From the NCBI GenBank assembly GCA_013398955.1, contig VWPU01012144.1:372001-436000 (forward strand): DNA of 64,000 nucleotides. Direction: 5' to 3'. The position numbers were made by a program, and so were the translations under genes. The notes under the pieces were generated by a model. The model did no database searches and was not told the DNA's origin. It saw nothing but the letters and a program-made list of their open reading frames with translations. This DNA comes from Callaeas wilsoni. Lineage: Eukaryota > Chordata > Aves > Passeriformes > Callaeidae. Below are positions 1 to 11,609 of this stretch, one piece after another (positions within the stretch are counted from its first letter, which is position 1; every line of letters begins with the position of its first letter).

Positions 1-304
1 TTTCAGCCATCAGTTGAAATAACACCCTTGAGGATTAGGCAGGCATGATTCACTGTCAAAGTGAGAGGACCATCCACAGAAGTCTGTGTTGCTTACGGTG
101 CATTTAAATCTGTTAACTCTCTGGATGGTTAAACCAACAAAATAGGCTGGAAGAACCCGGCTTTGGGAGGAGGATTGATCTTAAATGTTCTGAAATGTTA
201 GTGAATACACTTTAGAAATAACCTTAGGTGAAAAAAAGAAGTGCATAATAGAAACACACACAAGGATTCAGGTCAAGGTCCTGGCACTATGCCAGGGGAG
301 CTGG
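1..304. other. Gene-free left edge
   Basis: No open frame, splice-framed segment or repeat is recognisable. The stretch is unique-looking and slightly AT-rich, with a short A-run near 230. It borders the old CR1 relic that begins near 305, so its last bases may be unrecognised CR1. Confidence 0.5.
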
Positions 305-790
305 TAGAGGACAAGCTCCAGTCAAAGTCTACTGTGTGATGCTGTGGCCAAAAAGATATTTATTATTAGGAGGGATATTAAGAGCATCCTCTATATGGAG
401 GTCCTCATGGTGCTGGAGAGGCCCAGGCCTCGGATCCACGCTCCAGACTTCAAATAAGATGTAAACTCCAGAGCAAGTCTGGAGGAGGGCAACAGGACTG
501 ATAAGAGGTTTCGCAAAACATGACCTGTAAGGAATTATTTTTAAAATTGGATTTGTTTAGTCTAGAAAAGACTGAGGACAGCTATGAGAGTCTTCACTTG
601 TGAAGACAGTAGCTGAAAGGGGTCTGGTAAAAGAGTGCAGTGGTCATGGGTCTATTTGCATGGGGAAGGATGAGAGGAGGTGAGAGCTTAGGAAAGCTGT
701 TTCCATAAAGAGTGGGAGATGCAGGAACTGATGATGCAGAGATCTCCATGTCTGGAGTTTCTAAGAGTTTAAACTAATGTGTCCCATGAG
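305..790 (+). mobile_element. CR1 LINE relic, sense orientation (old subfamily)
   Basis: This is a decayed 3' part of a CR1 retrotransposon, a non-LTR LINE. From memory of CR1 families, the order of landmarks fits: a GTGTGATGCTGTGGCCAAAA block near 335, GGGCAACAGGACTGATAAGA at about 487, AACATGACCTGTAAGGAAT near 518, TTTGTTTAGTCTAGAAAAGA near 553, then a decayed copy of the 'tccatccctggag' stretch near 745. Many substitutions and indels and no open frame show that it is an ancient, inactive copy. It resembles the CR1 lineage shared with turtles and crocodilians more than the young avian subfamilies. Boundaries are approximate. Confidence 0.75.
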
Positions 791-3044
791 TGGCATAGGC
801 ACAGAATGACACAGAAGGATCTCTCCACACCTACACGATTTGTTTAAATCCATTTTGTGAGGTTCCTTGCTTTCTCTGCAGTAGCAGAACGAATGTTGGA
901 CTCAAGTTTGGTTGCTGACATGGAAAACAGGCTGATAGGTGGGTATGTTTGCACAGAAAATGTTGGTAAGACAGGAAAAATTATATCATTGTCAGAAACA
1001 ACATTCAAAAGTTTTAGAAGTTCTGCTTCAAAGAAGTATATTTAAGGAAAACGGCTCCTGTGGCAAAACATCTTTCATTAAGCAAAAGATTTAGCTGGAG
1101 AAATTTGCAAAGAGCTCTGCAGATTAGCAGGCCAGCACAATCCCAAGGTATGTGAAGTGTAGTTACTGATCCTGGAAATGGTTCTTTTCACCATTTGGGA
1201 TTAAGCAGAGATAACACAACACCTCTGTTTGCAGTGGGAAGGTGAGGAAAGAGATCGTCAGGGCAGCCAAACAGGAGCTTCACCTGCAAAAATGGAAGAG
1301 TAAGGGTCCAGAAAGACTCTGTGCAAGAGCTGCCAAATTAGGAGGGCAGTGGTGTGTCTCAGAGAGCTAAGGAGGGACTGTGGTTCAGGGATGAGAGGCA
1401 GAAACCCCGCATCCCAAAGCTCCTGGTTCTCACGAAGCCTGTACTTCTGTGTGTTCAGCCCAGGAAGCTGCTGAGTGGGATGGGAAACTGCCAGATGTTT
1501 TTGCAGCTGCTCCAAGCGTGTGTGCTCCCCTTATGTAGATATGCTTTATACCCAGTTTTGAAATTGGGTCAAAGTATTCCAGAGCTCCAGGAGGAAACTC
1601 GTGAGAATTTACAGACCTGAGATGCTGCGATAATGGTTCTGGATAACAATTTCACTTTGCCCTATTGAGGCTTGGGTAGACAGAGGGGAGGACATCAGGA
1701 GATCCACTCCAAAGATCAAGGCAGACACATCTGCCTGGCTATCCAATTTCACACCAGCAAATTGGAAGAAAAGTTAAAAATCCCAAGTCAGATCTGGTCC
1801 TTGCTCTGGGAATGCAAAGAGGCCTGAAAGGCTCCAACACAGATATTTATGCTTGGCATAAAACCACTGCAGAAACTTCTGTGTTTCACTGGTTTTGCCA
1901 TCCCTTTAACAGGAATATGTCAAGTGAATATGAAGGAATGATTATTGGTAGAATAGTTTTGAGTAGGAGTCACTTCACTTAAGAGGAGGGTGCAGTGTTC
2001 AGCCTCTGCCCACCACAGCTCAACAGCTGCCTTCCCAAACACTTCAGGTTGCAGGCTTACACCTTAAATGAACAGTCCTGCAGGTGTGGGAGACAGGGGA
2101 CCTTAAATTCTCAGAAGTGGTGTTTTTTTCCTCCAAAGCCCCAGGGAGATTTTCACCCTGAGATACCATCCTTCTGTCAAGCATGGAGGGTGAGCCACCT
2201 TCATCATCACTGCTCTTAGGTTTAATTTCCAGCACAAATAGCCCCAAACCCGTCTGGAGTGGGGGCAATATGAGACAGACACATTGCCTCTTAATACAAA
2301 GCCAATTGTGTCTACCCCATTACTCAGTTCCAAATTACAAGCCTTATCTCACAGGAGCTAGGGATGGCTCTATAGTTTCAGAAACCTCATGATAAAAGGG
2401 GCATTTTTTTAAATACAGTGTTTTCCAGAAAGACTATCTTAAAAATATAGTGCAGTTCAAATCCTCTGCTTCCTTTAATGCTATTTTCAGGTTGGTGTTT
2501 TGGTTTTTTTTCAAATTAGGTTTAGCACATGCATGAGATGTTAGATTAAAGGGACAAGGCTTGGGTTTTCCGTGTCTGTACAGAAATAGCTGTTCCCTGG
2601 GTGGGCCAGGTGAAGCTGAGCAGAGTTATTGTCCCTTGACTTCCCCAGCCTTCTGGGTGGAGGAGGCAGGGATGGGACTGGCTGCCTGCAGGAAAGTCTG
2701 GCCAAAAGCACTGGGCCACATCCTTTGTGGAGGTAAATCAACATTGTCTGGGTGGTGTTTCTGGAACCATGACTATTTTCATCAGGATCAGGCCTTTTCC
2801 ATATGCTGAGGAAGTGGTAAAGATCACAAAGGGAGGGAAATCTGTCCATGCATGGCAATAATTGCAAAAATCTATGGGGTTTTCCTATGTAGGTGGTGTC
2901 ATTTTCTCTAAAGAATGAAAGCGTGGCTCCTTCCCTTTAGGCAGACTTGCTGAGCAGCTCATCCCAATAAGACAACAAGCCCAGATGGCCAGAGGAAGAG
3001 CGGTGTTGTTGTGAAGACACAGCCCCAAAAGGCAAAATGTCTGG
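791..3044. other. Gene-free interval, unique sequence
   Basis: Several open frames of 60-108 codons lie here on both strands (for example at 2541-2867 on the minus strand), but they overlap each other and have no recognisable domain, so I treat them as chance. The stretch around 1755-1805 faintly resembles old amniote repeats but is too weak to call. Confidence 0.5.
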
Positions 3045-3110
3045 ATTTTATTTGCAGCTCTGCCACGAACTTCCTGGATGGTTGTGGCCGAGTTAACCAG
3101 GTCCGTTGTT
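3045..3110 (-). repeat. Possible MIR-like SINE fragment, reverse orientation
   Basis: The stretch holds GCAGCTCTGCCACGAACTTC followed by a tract resembling the 'tgtgaccttgggcaagt' part of MIR-type SINEs read on the reverse strand. MIR is a tRNA-derived SINE of early amniote age. The match is short and imperfect, so this is a weak call. Confidence 0.35.
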
Positions 3111-3495
3111 CCAGCAGCGCCCGTGCCCTCTCTGCACAGGCACGAGTTGTACGGTCACTCAGGGCTTTGCACAAAAGTACAGCAAATGCAAAGCTGCCCT
3201 GCTTTACCCAGAAGGGGGATGAGTTAGTGAAGCCACTGGATCCCCGACAGCAGGGATCTAAACCCAGAAACAGGGAAGAGCATCAGAGCAAAGGCCACCT
3301 TGCCCAATGGCTCGTTGCTGGCAGATGGTGGATGTGGGTGCCCAGGGAGGAAAACAAAGTCAGGGTGAACAGAGCTGGACTTCCAGAGCTGGGAGTGGTT
3401 CGTGTGAACTCAGCAACCCTCAAAGAATTTCTAAACCTGGGAGCATGAGTAGTCCAGGATGAGCTCTCAGGATACCTTGGGATCTTTAGCTTCCT
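3111..3495. other. Gene-free interval
   Basis: A 145-codon open frame on the plus strand (3011-3448) crosses this interval and the weak MIR match before it. Its predicted protein has no recognisable motif and is overlapped by a minus-strand frame at 3283-3510, so I consider it non-coding. Confidence 0.5.
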
Positions 3496-3552
3496 TGGAG
3501 CAGGACTCATTTCTTCAGCTCTACATCAGACCTGCTGGGTGACACAGGGCTT
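3496..3552 (-). repeat. MIR-like SINE fragment, reverse orientation
   Basis: The order GAGCAGGACTC, CAGCTCTACATCAGACCTGC and TGGGTGACACAGGGC follows the reverse-strand MIR consensus (ggactcctgggttc, cagctctgccactgacctgc, tgggtgaccttgggc). About 57 bp survive. It is one of several MIR-like pieces in the first 12 kb. Confidence 0.5.
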
Positions 3553-4419
3553 TTGTAGCTGCTGCAAAGAACAGCCTTCCCGTGGCTCTATCAGCTCTCA
3601 CAAGGAAGTGATGCTGCTTGCCAGGGAATTGAGGCTAAATGCACTGGTGTTTCCTCATGCTTTGGAAGGGAAGAGAAGTCTGGAGAGAGTTATTGTTGTG
3701 GTGTACAGGAACTTTGCCAGTATAATGCCCTGTAATAACAGCTAGTCTTCCTTCAGGTCATTAAGTTACCTATTTTTTAGTACTCTTGCTCATGACAAAT
3801 AGATCTTGAGTTTAGAGATGCCCTCCTTCTCTTTCCTTTTTCCTGACTTACTAAATATATTTGGGATGTTTTCTTTTTTTTTATGGTGGTGTATCCAAAT
3901 ATCCCTGTTTAAGTGTCATCTTCCAAATCTCTCCTCCAAGGAGCCATGACCAGATAAACCAACACATTTGTGCTCTGTCTCCATGTCTCAGTGGGAACTC
4001 TAAAGCATGAGGAAATACTCTGAAGGGCACTGCAGATGATGAAACTGGATTTAGAATAAGGAAATGTCTGTCTGCTCTCAGAGGTAGTCTCGCATCTGCC
4101 TTGTCCATGCCCCCTAACCAAGCTGCGCCCCGGAAGCCACAGAGCTGAGTTAGGGTGGGGTGGCTTGAGCTTTCACCCCAGCTTGTGGTGGGGTTCGTAC
4201 ATCCGGGCTCAGGATGGTGTGAACGTGGCTACATTCCACCTGGAGATGGCTGGTGTCCAGTTGGCTGGGAAGGGGGCTGGATGGACAGGCAGCTGTTCGC
4301 CTCGGCCAGCGTGGACATGCCCAAATTCTCCTCGTGTGCTACTGGAGGGTACTCAGATATTCCAGTGACGAGGGCAGTCTGGAAACCTGTTTAGACCAGA
4401 ACATGGGTTTCAGTGGCAG
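3553..4419. other. Gene-free interval
   Basis: Only short overlapping open frames are present and none is recognisable. The region from 3770 to 3900 is AT-rich with a short T-run near 3875. Confidence 0.5.
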
Positions 4420-4540
4420 TTTTCTGGCTGATTAATTGGGTGACTTCGTGCAAGTCTCAGCTTGCCATTGCCCTATCCAATAAATGGGAATAGCAGCATT
4501 TGTCTCCCTTTGTAAAACACTTTGAGGTCTACGGATAATC
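4420..4540 (-). repeat. MIR-like SINE, reverse orientation
   Basis: Read on the reverse strand this follows the MIR layout: GGGTGACTTCGTGCAAGTC near 4438, a degraded 'ctcagtttccccat' stretch, AATAAATGGGAATAGCAGCA near 4480, then TGTAAAACACTTTGAGGTCT at 4510. The last motif is the hallmark 'tgtaaagcactttgagatct' tail of the family. No open frame or intact tRNA-like head remains. Confidence 0.7.
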
Positions 4541-5075
4541 CTCCTCCTTTTTCCCACCCATCATTATGGGACCAAGTGGAATCTTACGACACATTGAGTT
4601 TCTGTGGTCTGGCATTTGCCAAGCATCTGAGAATGACTCTTTGGCTTGAGTTTGCAATGTCTGTGACTGCCACATGATTTATCATGGCAGCTCCTCGTTG
4701 AAACCAGGTCACCACTCACCTGAGAGTGCTTGAGATGGGGAGAGAAGCTGAAGTGGGCACGAGGAGGATACAGACCCTGGGGCACCCTGTAGCCACACGC
4801 GTCAGCAATCCATCAATAACCCGCAGCACTTTGTGGTTTGAAGCTCTGCAGATACTTAAGAGTGGAAAACTCCAAACAAGAGAAGATTCCTCTTGGCCAC
4901 CACACTGCTCTCTGTTACTCTGGTGAGCAGTAGGCAGAGCTGCAGAAAGATCTTCATTGGGCATTTGGAGATGTTCTCAGAACATAATGTTCAACAGTTT
5001 GAATGCAAGGACCTTGTGCTGCTTTGCACTACTGGTATTTTTGGACACAGTTACTTCTTTCCCTGGATTGTCCTT
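4541..5075. other. Gene-free interval
   Basis: Overlapping short frames on both strands are present (4564-4785 and 4716-4964 minus; 4726-4926 plus), none with a recognisable product. The interval ends at the 3' terminus of a CR1 insertion. Confidence 0.5.
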
Positions 5076-5216
5076 GGAATCATAGAATAGAATGGTTTGG
5101 GTTGGAAGGGACCTTAAAAATCATCTGGTTCCAACACCCCTGCCGTGAGCAGGGATGTCACCCGGTGGATCAGGTCGCTCAGGGCCCCTTCCCACCTGGC
5201 CTTGTCCAGAGATTTT
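5076..5216 (-). mobile_element. CR1 LINE 3' end, antisense orientation (younger avian type)
   Basis: The left edge reads GAATCATAGAATAGAATGG, the reverse complement of the CR1 3' terminal octamer repeats (ATTCTATG type). It is followed by GGGTTGGAAGGGACCTTAAA near 5099, then the 'ccctgcc..gcagggatgtca' and 'tcaggtcgctcagggcccc' blocks that are diagnostic of bird CR1 tails. The element is 5'-truncated near 5216, as most CR1 copies are. It is much less diverged than the other CR1 pieces here, so it probably inserted within bird evolution. No coding remains. Confidence 0.92.
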
Positions 5217-7201
5217 CTCCTGTGCTGGGATGCAAATCCGTTCTTAGGTCTGATCCCAAACAGGTACCAACAGGATGTGCTACTGAAGTTGTGCTGTTTC
5301 TTACAATGACCTGAAAGAAAACCTAAATGATTGTAAGCAAACCTTGAAGAAGGAGGTGAATAGTTAGGAAATCAGGTTGCTGATACACAGAGATCTTCCC
5401 AAAGAACATTGCAAGGTTGGAGGAGCCTTGAAGAGCCAGGAAACCAGCAGAGATCGGTATCAGGCAGCAACAAGCTTGCAGGAGAGAGGCTTGAAGAGAG
5501 GCTTGATCACAATCTCCAAGTACTCACAAGAGGAAGGGAAATGTGGAAATGAGGCAGATGTATCCAGACATCTTCTGGCTGAAACTTGAAGCTGAACATT
5601 TTTTGCTTTTTGTGGTGGTGGGGAACAGGAGCAGTAGCTTCCTGCAGAGTAACGTCCCAAGGCTCCTCTAAGAGCTCCTGTAGTCCCTGAGTGGCTGGGG
5701 GCAAGCGTTTGAAAAAATAAGCTGTAGTTGTAAGAGGAATGAGCTGGAGTGTCTGGTGGCCTTTGCCATGTACAGGAGCAGATTAGGGGATCCTCCAGAG
5801 TCCTGTAGTGCAGGATCCAGTGATTTGGATTTCTTCAGCCACAGCAACATTAAAGCCAACTTCATCTTCTCATCTCATCACGCACTGAGCCCCACCAGTG
5901 AGGGTAAAGCTTTTGAGAGGGAACAGTGCTTCAAGACCCAACTCCAGACGCCCTCGGCTATCCGGGCCAGCTTGAGCTGCCTCTTCTCTTGTCCTTTGCC
6001 ACCAGTGTGTCATTACAGGATGACAGCATCAGAACTACCTGGTGCTCTCATCTCTCCCTTAAATCAGAAAGAAACCCAGACAAACAAGGAACATACCAAG
6101 AGCCCGTGAGTGAGTGCACATGAAAGGCTGCAGTTTCCCAGAGCGGCGCTCGGGGTCTGCTCCCTGGACCGGGGCTGTGAGGGACTCAGCACCTGGCTGG
6201 GCTGGACCCAATGGCTCTGTGTTTCATGAGTCCTATCAGGTATCATCTGTCCACACACAAGCTGTGTTTTACTTATAAAGTAAATTGCATTACATGGGCT
6301 ATAATGTACAATTTCAAAGCAGACCCACCTTAAAAACATTTTGTTTAATAAAATAACTTAATTAGAAGAGAGCTTCTGGCTGATGTGGTTGAGGCTGTGA
6401 TAATTTTTCCTTCTCAAATCATTTTCTCTGTTTATTATACTTAATTATAGTGTAATTATGTATCCATCCTCTAGGCAAATTATGCAATCAGAAAATGTGA
6501 GTGGTTCATTTGCCACTGCTGTTGGGACCAGTGTTTACATCCCTAGTACAAAATATGAGCATAATTTCTATTATTTATAGTATTACGTATATGCATATAT
6601 ATAAAAGAAGTTTCACACAGAATGAAGAATTGGTGTAAATATTTTATTGGCACTCATTTTTGCATCATCCACTCAACTCGTTTGTGGCCTACTAATAATG
6701 GAGACACCCAAAGCTCAGGTAAGTAAAATCTTTACCATGAATTTTCTCAAGCACAAATACATGGCTGAGAAACATGGAAGTTGCACAGCTGAGCTTTAAT
6801 TTTGGTAGGAGGATTATTATTACTTTTACGAGCTGTTTTTGCATTTCACTTCCTAGTATTCCAGGATTTAGCACAACAGGAGAGAAAGGAACCCCACAAT
6901 ATCCAGTTGTGGAGTGTGGATTTGTATTCAGACTAATCTATTTTTAGCCATGTGCTTCATGAACTTTCTAACCATGGCAGCCCTGACTTTAGCAGGCTGG
7001 GTTGTTTGTTCTTCCTCTTGTTTCCCTTGACGGGAGTTGACACATCATGTTTGAACATACCAAAATGTGAAGCCAAGTGCCCAAATCTTGAAAACCCTCC
7101 TGAGGTGGATGTTTTCTCCTTCTTTGGCCAGCTCTCAGAGTTAATACAAACTGAATTTCCACTTGGCAATTTCAGCTTCTCTGTCTGTGCTTATTTTGCA
7201 G
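5217..7201. other. Gene-free interval with an AT-rich block at 6360-6660
   Basis: From 5217 to 6350 only chance frames are seen; a direct repeat of AGAGGCTTGA lies at about 5484-5505. The part from 6360 to 6660 is AT-rich, includes TAATTA-type motifs and a TATATGCATATATATA stretch near 6587, and holds no recognisable transposon, so it could be conserved noncoding DNA. A TTTACTT/AAGTAAA inverted repeat lies near 6268-6285. No gene is supported. Confidence 0.45.
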
Positions 7202-7294
7202 AATGAAGCCACTCTCACCAGAGGAGCAGGTGGGGGAGATGACACATCTGCTGCTGGAGCTCAGCCCCCTGTGTTTGTTACAGCTGGCAGAGAG
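7202..7294 (+). other. Candidate exon with strong splice sites (coding or lncRNA)
   Basis: A long pyrimidine-rich tract ending TTATTTTGCAG (to 7201) precedes this 93-nt segment, and GAG|GTGAGG follows at 7295. One frame starts with ATG at 7203 and runs 31 codons (MKPLSPEEQVGEMTHLLLEL at its start) to a TGA that overlaps the donor. A second frame is open across the whole segment. I recognise no family. With no transcript data this may be a chance pairing of splice signals. Confidence 0.15.
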
Positions 7295-10169
7295 GTGAGG
7301 CATCCACCTCATCATCCCACCCAGAGCAGGAAAAAGGTGATTCCTGATCATCCTCATCAGCCCTGCAGCTGCCCCATGGCCTCAAACAGCCTTTCTCTCT
7401 CCCCACCCTCAAAATGCAACCACTGCCCCATTCCTCCCTCTCCCTGAGAGGAGAACTGTCAGTTGTGGTCTCTGAGGGAAAGGCACTGCCCCAGCCAGCC
7501 TGGAATAAAGCTACAGAGTGGAGAATCAAAGCCCAGATCCAGGCAGATACTTTGTGGTAACCTAAGATCCCATGAACATCTGGGAAGATTTTTCAAAGGA
7601 GCCAGCCAACACTCCCGGGTAGGGGCTGTTGCTCCATCCCGACCCACTGACCTGCTGGGGAGCTGCATTCACACACACAGCGGGGCCAAACCAGCCCAAA
7701 CTGGGTGGAAATGGCCAAGCCACTGCTCCCAGTGCTGCCTGCAGCAGGAGATGGGGCACAGCACACAGGAGGCCACGTGCCGAGAGCCCCCAGCCTGGAG
7801 CAGGCAGCAGCTCCACGGAGAGCTGAGGGACCACAAGACCAGGCGCTGACTCAGTCCACGGCAAGGAGGCATCTCCCAGAGTGGGATGAGATGGGAGCAG
7901 TAGGTACGTAAGATGTTTGTGTTTTTTCCTGATGTTATCCCCATTTTCCCAGGTCCCAGGTTCAGACAGCCGTCTGCCATGCGCTTTGGCCAGACACCGA
8001 GACGCTAACCATGAGCTGGCATTGCTGCCATGAGCAAAGGGACAATGCCACGGAGTGTCTGGGCTGTGCCAGCCTCTTCCCACAGGGATTTTGCATGGGG
8101 TGAAGCAGGCTGGGACTGGGCAAAGGGTGCTCTGGCTCTGGCCCCCTGCCAGAGGAGGATTTGTCCATTATAGTCTCACTTGCTTTTGGGGTGTGGCCTG
8201 AAAGGGAGCGTTGGAATATTTGTTGGGGGTTTTCCACATTTTGTTACGAAACCCTCGGGTTTTCCATGCCTTGAATTTGGGAGAACATACCTTAGTAAGC
8301 AATTTTACAGGTGCCTGGCTCCAAGGTGATGCTTCCCACCTGTTGGTTTGTAAATGCTGTGGAATGAGTGGCGTATTTAACTATTTCTGAGCAATGGGGA
8401 AGCTGTGGTGCAGTTTACCTGAGGTCAGGCAGAAGTCTGAAGGAAGGGCTTGGAGCAGGAGTCAGACTGCCAAGTCCCCAGCAGCCAGGCACAAATGGGG
8501 CTCCTCCAGCCTTTCTGTCCTTTCCTGGTTTTGTTTCGCCTTGTGTTCCTAGGGGGGAAAATGAAAGAGGGGGAAATTAAATGCAGATTATAAACTCCAG
8601 CGTCTGTGCTAGGGGAATCTGCAACCAAGTGCAAGTGGATGAATTTGATCCAGTATTGGCCACTGATTCTCAAAGAACTTCTTGTCTCAGAGGGAGCCGG
8701 TTCAGAAACCAGCCCAGGAGCTGAGACCCCACAGCTCTGAGCGAGGACAAGGGCCGCCCTTCCTAACTGAGATTAAATCGGTTGAATTTCAGTTTTTGAG
8801 AAGCCATAAGGGAAGCCTGGCCTATTTTTATATCTCGGAGTCCCCCTGGAAGCCCCAGCCCCAGCAATGTGTTCCAGCAGTGCTTCAGCACACGCTGAGC
8901 CTCACACAGTGTCTGGGGGAGCATTGCACCCATATCTGAGCTGTCACGAGCTAAAGCCAGCAGAAAGTAGCTTTCCATTCACACCTTCAGTTTTCATGTC
9001 TACATGCCATAATGACATGAGGCAGCAGATGGATGCAGACCAGGAAGAATCCGTGGACATATTAGGCAATGGGGATTGGTCCATTCAGCTCACACATCTC
9101 CAGCTGAGACATCACGAGGCTGCAAAGGACCAAACTGAAAGCTTCTCATAAATAGAAGCAAAATGGGCTTAGCCCAGGTTTATTGAACGTTTTATTTAAA
9201 CCACCAGCTCCTGTCCCAGTCTGCAAAACCCACACCCTGCCCTTTAAGTTGCTAACAGAATGACCCCATTTTCATTGGGTTCAGAGTGACTCTTTGTCAG
9301 AGTTGACAGCTCTCCCCTCTGGGAAAGGGCTAACAGACATCCTGCTAAAATCCTATGCCAACAGATAAAGGTAAAACACATTTTTCAGTCAGTTATGGGA
9401 TGTGTTTCCCAAAAGGTCTGGTATCTCTGGTCCTGTCTACTTTATCTGTGGAACTATTACTTTGCGTAATAGAAGGGAACAACACTCAACCATCTGGTAG
9501 CAGCACCATCCATGTATAATTTAGGTTGCTTCACTCGCTCTCCCATCTGCAACAGGAACAGAGCTTCCTTCTTGTTTCCCTTGCTCTCTCAGCTCTGTGC
9601 TAGAAAGGCAAGGTCAGAAGCAGCCCTGAGGGAGTGAACTGTACCCTGAACTGGGTTTTGAATTCTGAGGGACATCTCTGCTTGTGAGTGAGATTCCTTC
9701 ACAACTAGGACATTTCCCAGTTCTGCATCAGCAAAGGGATGAAGAATTCAGTAATCCCAGTTGGGAGAGGACACTGGGTATCATCCTATGTGCAAATGCC
9801 CCTTTCACCTCCAGCAAAGCCTGGGGACTGGGATCACATCACCTGGGCATTGTGCCTGGGGAATCACCACCGAGGTCACTGGCACCAAGCAGCACCACAC
9901 ACCCATCCAACGGGGCGGTTGTGAGGGAGGTGCTGAGCCCACTCATGTCCAGTGTGGAGAGACCTCCATCACCTCTGACGGACCCCTCATCCTGGGGACC
10001 AAGCCACCTCTTCATCCCCATTGCTGATTCTCTTAGAAACCTGAACCAGGGAAACCACCATTTGTTGCCATTCCTCTACTTCAAGAGGAATATCCAGACC
10101 TGTAGTCCTGTTTATCCGCTCTTGGTGAGCGTAGTCAGAGGGTGAAGGCCTGGGTGCTGGAGTTTATGG
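7295..10169. other. Gene-free interval, GC-richer
   Basis: The interval is moderately GC-rich to about 8200. Open frames up to 173 codons (7562-8083, minus) and 153 codons (9684-10145, plus) occur but overlap opposite-strand frames and show no domain. The portion at 9170-9480 is AT-richer and unique. No repeat is recognised. Confidence 0.5.
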
Positions 10170-10231
10170 CTTAAATCAATGGGATTATTCATGAGTTGAG
10201 AGATAACCATGTGCTTTTATGCTCGGCTGGA
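10170..10231. repeat. Fossil amniote palindromic repeat, half copy
   Basis: The string AATCAATGGGATTATTCATG is followed by AACCATGTGCTTTTATGCTC. This follows one arm of an old amniote repeat that I know from turtle and crocodile DNA (gaagtcaatgggactactcatg, then aagttaagcatgtgcttaa). A second copy of the family lies at 40021-40106. The class is uncertain; it is probably a short non-autonomous element. The call rests on memory of the family. Confidence 0.5.
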
Positions 10232-10239
10232 GCAGCGTC

Positions 10240-10365
10240 TCAAGCTGACAGCTGGGAGTCAAAAGCTCTGAGTCACCGGGTCCCTCCTCTCTCTCCTTCC
10301 TGTGTGACCAGTCTGCCCGTGTCTGCTTCCCTGCCTGCCGCATAAGGAGGATGACAATCGCTTTT
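10240..10365 (-). repeat. MIR-like SINE, reverse orientation
   Basis: The order GCTGGGAGTCAAAAGCTCTG, a degraded 'gggttctattcc' part, CTTCCTGTGTGACCAGTCTG near 10297, a degraded 'ctgtgcctcagtttccc' stretch and AAGGAGGATGAC at the right end matches reverse-strand MIR. It lies 8 bp from another fossil repeat, so two old insertions survive side by side. Confidence 0.65.
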
Positions 10366-11609
10366 ATCTGATGGTTGCTTTCAAATGGCCCTAAAGGCCT
10401 CTTCTGGCCTGATGAAAATTCCGTAGGAAGCTGGACTAGAGTGGAAAGACAGAGGACATTTAACTAATGAAAGCGCTGGGGCTCGGGAAGGCAATTACAT
10501 CCTTTCTTCCTCCCCACATTCCCACACAGGCTACTGGTGATTGCTGCAAAATCTTCTACGGGCAGAGAGGAGTGGGAGGCCATGGAGAGGGTGAGACAAG
10601 GCCTGCTGAGCTTGGGGGAGGCTCTGTGGGGTGGTGCTTGGGGTGACCAGCACAGCAGGTTCCCAGCAGTAGTTATACCTTAGAAGAGGCTCTTTTCAAT
10701 TAAAAACTTGATCTCTGTTTCACCTGTGTACTTTGTAAAACAAAAACATGCACAAAAACTAGAGACAAAGAGAGATACATGGGCCAACCGCATGTATTTT
10801 ACGCCCCAGTTTACAGTAAGTCCCCAGAGAAGACACCAAGAGGGGTTTCCACATTTAGCGTGTACCTCTCTAAATAAAAGATGATTTTAAATGTAGGCTC
10901 CATCCCTTCTCCTGCTGCTCCTGTGCAGTGTTGGTCGGTGCTGCTGTGGGGTCTCTCCCTGCGGACCCGTGCAGAGCAGGCAGGGCGGCGCTGGCTTGCG
11001 GCACCCACTCACTCGGTGCTGAGTTGTAGGGGAGACGAGCAGTGCAAGCTGCCCAGGGTGCAAAGGGCTGACGGGATCGAGGGCTGATGGTGCCTTTTCC
11101 TGGTCCGATTCTCCCCTTGCCACCATTCCTGGGAGGAGAAGTTGCTCCTGCAGCGCTGCTTCAGTGTCCCTCCCTTTTTGGGGGAAGCTGGCTTTGGCAT
11201 ATGCCTGTAAGATGGGCTGCTCTGCACCTCCCTGTTGGTTAGCAAGTCAAAGAGGAGAGTGTGAGAAACCCCGTGCAGCTACAGCTGCTGTGCCCAGGAG
11301 AGTGTGCAGGCAGAGGAGCTGTGGGCGTCCTCCCAGCTGCCCCAGCAGCAGTAAATACAATTGCTCTCACTTTCCATTGATAGACATCAAAAAGCAATTA
11401 AGAATCAAGCTCTTCAAATTGATAGGTCTCCTGAATTTGAAACATTTTTCATTATTTGGCTGGTATCACTGCCTAGATTAGATTATTTTTTTAAAGGGAA
11501 GATTAAAATAAACAGTATTTATGGTTTAATTATTTGAATGACTAAGAAGCTCCAGCTTTATTTTAACTTCACAGAGGACCAGGAGATGTTTTTAATGATA
11601 TGTTTTACT
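10366..11609. other. Gene-free interval
   Basis: The interval is unique sequence, GC-richer around 10880-11360. Short overlapping frames on both strands are not recognisable. The end (11360-11600) is AT-rich and could be a small conserved noncoding block, which I could not test. Confidence 0.5.
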
